DNA of 64,000 nucleotides from SCUS01 sp966211675 (GTDB lineage Bacteria; Myxococcota_A; Polyangia; Polyangiales; Ga0077539), in assembly GCA_966211675.1 (NCBI GenBank), contig CBIHPK010000005.1, positions 39,158 through 103,157 of the forward strand. The letters are read 5' to 3'. The translations under genes and the position numbers were made by a program. Positions 62,022 to 64,000 of the stretch are shown here, one piece after another; positions within the stretch are counted from its first letter, which is position 1, and each line of letters opens with the position of its first letter. The notes beneath the pieces were generated by a model that was given only the letters and a program-made list of their open reading frames with translations, was not told the DNA's origin and searched no databases.

Positions 62022-64000
62022 ATGTACAAATGGATACTGTTCGCTGCGGCGCTCGTCGCAGCGGGCTGTGACGGCGCCTCGGTGGTGGGCGGAACGGTGG
62101 CGCGCGACGCGACGGTCGACATCACCGCCGACGCCATGGACGCCTCGGTCAGCTGTCCGACGCCGCTCATCGCGTGCAACCAGCGGTGCTCCGACCCGCG
62201 GACCGACCGCGAGAACTGCGGCGCCTGCGGTCGCTCGTGCTCCACCGGCAACGTCTGTCAGAACGGCGCCTGCGTGCCCGACTGCGGCACCGGCGAGACG
62301 CTCTGCCGCTCGACCGGCGACGCCGGCGCGACGCTCGCGTGCGTCTCGCTGCGCACCGACCGCGCCAACTGCGGCGCGTGCGGCACCGCCTGCGGCCCGA
62401 ACCAGGTCTGCGCCTCCGGCACCTGCACCTTCATGTGCACCGGCACCACGACCGAGTGCACGCGCGCCCCGGCGGGCATGGACGGCGGGACGGCCGAGCG
62501 CTACTGCGCCGACCTGCAGACCGACCGCAACGACTGCGGCGCCTGCGGCAACGCCTGCCAGGAGGGCTACGGGTGCCAGTCGGGCCGCTGCCGCATCCGC
62601 TGCACCGAGCTCATGACCCAGTGCCCGGCCCCGATGTCCGACGCGGGCTCCACGGGCGGCGGCGAGATCTGCTCCGACACCACCACGGACATCAACAACT
62701 GCGGCGGCTGCGGCAACGCGTGCCCCTTCGGTCAGTTCTGCGTCCGCGGCGCGTGCCAGACCACCTGCGGCGCGGGCTTCACCGACTGCATGGGCGTCTG
62801 CCGCGACCTCACCTCCGACCGCCTCGGCTGCGGCGCCTGCGGCAACGCGTGCGGCTCCGGCGAGGTCTGCACCGCCGGCCGCTGCGTCGTCTCCTGCGGC
62901 GGCGGCCTCTCCAGCTGCGACAGCATCTGCCGCGACCTGCAGACCGACGTGAACAACTGCGGCGCGTGCGGCACCCGCTGCATGCCCGGCCAGGTGTGCT
63001 CGCGCGGCATGTGCCAGGTGTCGTGCGGCGCGGGCACCGCCGACTGCTCCGGCGTCTGCCGCGACCTGCAGACGGACAACGCCAACTGCGGCGGCTGCGG
63101 CATGGCCTGCGCCGCGGGCCAGGTCTGCTCCATGGGCGCCTGCGTCGTCTCCTGCGGCGGCGGCCTCACCAACTGCTCCAGCGTCTGCCGCGACACGCAG
63201 ACGGACGTCAACCACTGCGGCGCCTGCGGCATGGCCTGCTCCGCGGGCCAGGTGTGCTCGCGCGGCATGTGCCTCGTCTCCTGCGGCGGCGGCCTCACCA
63301 ACTGCACCGGCGTCTGCCGCGACCTCGACACCGACCGCGCCAACTGCGGCGCGTGCGGCACCACCTGCGCCGCGGGCCAGGTCTGCTCCGCGGGGCGCTG
63401 CCAGGTGTCGTGCCTCGAGGGCCTCACCAACTGCACCGGCGTCTGCCGCGACCTCGCCAGCGACGTCGCCAACTGCGGCGGCTGCGGCATGGCCTGCGCC
63501 TCGGGCCAGGTGTGCTCGAGCGGCATGTGCCAGGTCTCCTGCGGCGCGGGCCTCACCAACTGCGGCGGTGTCTGCCGCGACCTGCAGACGGACGTGAACA
63601 ACTGCGCCTCCTGCGGCGTGGCCTGCCCCTCCGGCCAGGTGTGCTCGCGCGGCGCCTGCGTGGTCTCCTGCGGCGCCGGCCTCACCAACTGCATGGGCGT
63701 CTGCCGCGACCTCACCATCGACCGCATCAACTGCGGCGCGTGCGGCACCGCCTGCGCCTCCGGCGAGGCGTGCACCGCGGGGCGCTGCGTCGTCTCGTGC
63801 CTCGTGGGTCAGACCGACTGCTCGGGCACCTGCCGTGACACGCAGACGGACATCAACCACTGCGGCGGCTGCGGCATGGCGTGCGCCGCGGGTCAGGTCT
63901 GCTCGCGCGGCATGTGCCAGGTCTCCTGCGGCGGCGGCCTGAGCAACTGCTCCGGCGTCTGCCGCGACCTGCAGACGGACAACGCCAACTGCGGCGGCTG
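62022..64000 (+). CDS. Lipoprotein with Stig1-like Cys repeats (partial, runs off the window)
   Basis: The ATG at 62022 opens MYKWILFAAALVAAGC, a lipoprotein signal with Cys16. The frame is open to the window end (659 codons, no stop). After an acidic linker come at least 13 complete Cys-rich modules, each with NCGACG (or NCGGCG) and the pattern C-DL-x-TD-x2-NCGxCGxxC-x-GQxCxxGxC. This matches the Stig1 (stigma-specific) repeat. From about base 62780 the unit is regular, 43 residues or 129 bases. One module has NCASCG. A long, disulphide-stabilised surface filament anchored in the membrane is inferred. Confidence 0.85.
   Translation, partial: MYKWILFAAALVAAGCDGASVVGGTVARDATVDITADAMDASVSCPTPLIACNQRCSDPRTDRENCGACGRSCSTGNVCQNGACVPDCGTGETLCRSTGDAGATLACVSLRTDRANCGACGTACGPNQVCASGTCTFMCTGTTTECTRAPAGMDGGTAERYCADLQTDRNDCGACGNACQEGYGCQSGRCRIRCTELMTQCPAPMSDAGSTGGGEICSDTTTDINNCGGCGNACPFGQFCVRGACQTTCGAGFTDCMGVCRDLTSDRLGCGACGNACGSGEVCTAGRCVVSCGGGLSSCDSICRDLQTDVNNCGACGTRCMPGQVCSRGMCQVSCGAGTADCSGVCRDLQTDNANCGGCGMACAAGQVCSMGACVVSCGGGLTNCSSVCRDTQTDVNHCGACGMACSAGQVCSRGMCLVSCGGGLTNCTGVCRDLDTDRANCGACGTTCAAGQVCSAGRCQVSCLEGLTNCTGVCRDLASDVANCGGCGMACASGQVCSSGMCQVSCGAGLTNCGGVCRDLQTDVNNCASCGVACPSGQVCSRGACVVSCGAGLTNCMGVCRDLTIDRINCGACGTACASGEACTAGRCVVSCLVGQTDCSGTCRDTQTDINHCGGCGMACAAGQVCSRGMCQVSCGGGLSNCSGVCRDLQTDNANCGG
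62770..64000 (+). repeat. 129-base tandem coding repeats of the Stig1-like lipoprotein
   Basis: From about 62770 the gene consists of direct repeats of about 129 bases. The motif GGCGTCTGCCGCGACCT recurs (for example at 63052, 63309 and 63438, exact or with a few changes), and ACTGCGGCGCGTGCGGCA and near copies mark each module. The array continues past base 64000. Divergence between copies is low to moderate. Confidence 0.85.

Noticed and set aside
60702..63860. A 1052-codon minus-strand frame through the Stig1-like repeats
   Set aside because: It mirrors the tandem repeats and reads as low-complexity Ala/Gly/Val/His. The plus-strand frame has the lipobox and Cys modules and is the real gene.
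62770..64000. Possible CRISPR or satellite DNA from 129-base repeats
   Set aside because: The units are contiguous, in frame and code conserved Cys modules.

Overview
The window is about 72% GC by eye, densely coding and rich in GTG starts and 4-base start/stop overlaps. It carries many predicted lipoproteins with Asp/Ala-rich linkers, Kazal-like, MopE-like and Stig1-like Cys modules, paired PilT-type ATPases and an orphan type VI secretion (T6SS) VgrG module. This mix suggests a large-genome Myxococcota, probably of the Polyangiales/Sandaracinus type. That placement rests on gene content only; no rRNA or tRNA gene was seen.

Layout. Bases 1-6579: the end of a GspE/PilB ATPase, secreted and membrane proteins of unknown role, selD, a YfhO-like membrane protein with a TPR protein, and a lytic transglycosylase. 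The selD gene has an in-frame UGA at the catalytic Cys position, so it is read as selenocysteine. Bases 6689-21826: nadB, a lipoprotein esterase on a repetitive acidic stalk, TPR proteins, a UbiB-type kinase, hemL, an operon of [2Fe-2S] protein, isoaspartyl peptidase and lipoprotein, a YihY-type membrane protein, and xerC. Bases 21982-26261: two overlapping PilT-family ATPase genes, one fused to HEAT repeats and one to an N-terminal REERLGG-repeat and Pro-rich region. Bases 26266-30157: a ferritin-like protein, an unknown two-helix membrane protein, and a sensor-kinase-like protein that lacks the phospho-acceptor His. Bases 30167-32968: a tyrosine/homogentisate catabolic operon (FAH-family hydrolase, maiA, hmgA). 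Bases 33012-39812: a membrane-anchored pseudokinase, a Kef-type antiporter, and, divergent from it, a pentameric ligand-gated ion channel fused to a C-terminal family-5 solute-binding domain. That fusion is the most striking gene here.

Bases 39821-50905 look accessory: a small membrane protein and a secreted protein, a NaeI-like type II restriction-modification pair of visibly lower GC, then a convergent T6SS cargo module. On the plus strand are PAAR, DUF4123 and FHA-DUF4123; on the minus strand VgrG, a small conserved protein, a candidate cargo and an unknown protein. Bases 51053-64000 return to core and envelope genes: hslO, two secreted proteins, a 1523-residue metzincin-like protease, an FGE-fold lipoprotein, a radical SAM protein, an AI-2E-type permease, and a Stig1-like repeat lipoprotein that runs off the window.

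No intergenic stretch exceeds 300 bases; the longest is about 177 bases, between the methyltransferase and PAAR genes. No CRISPR array, insertion sequence or prophage was found. Many long open frames opposite real genes are artefacts of high GC and are left out.
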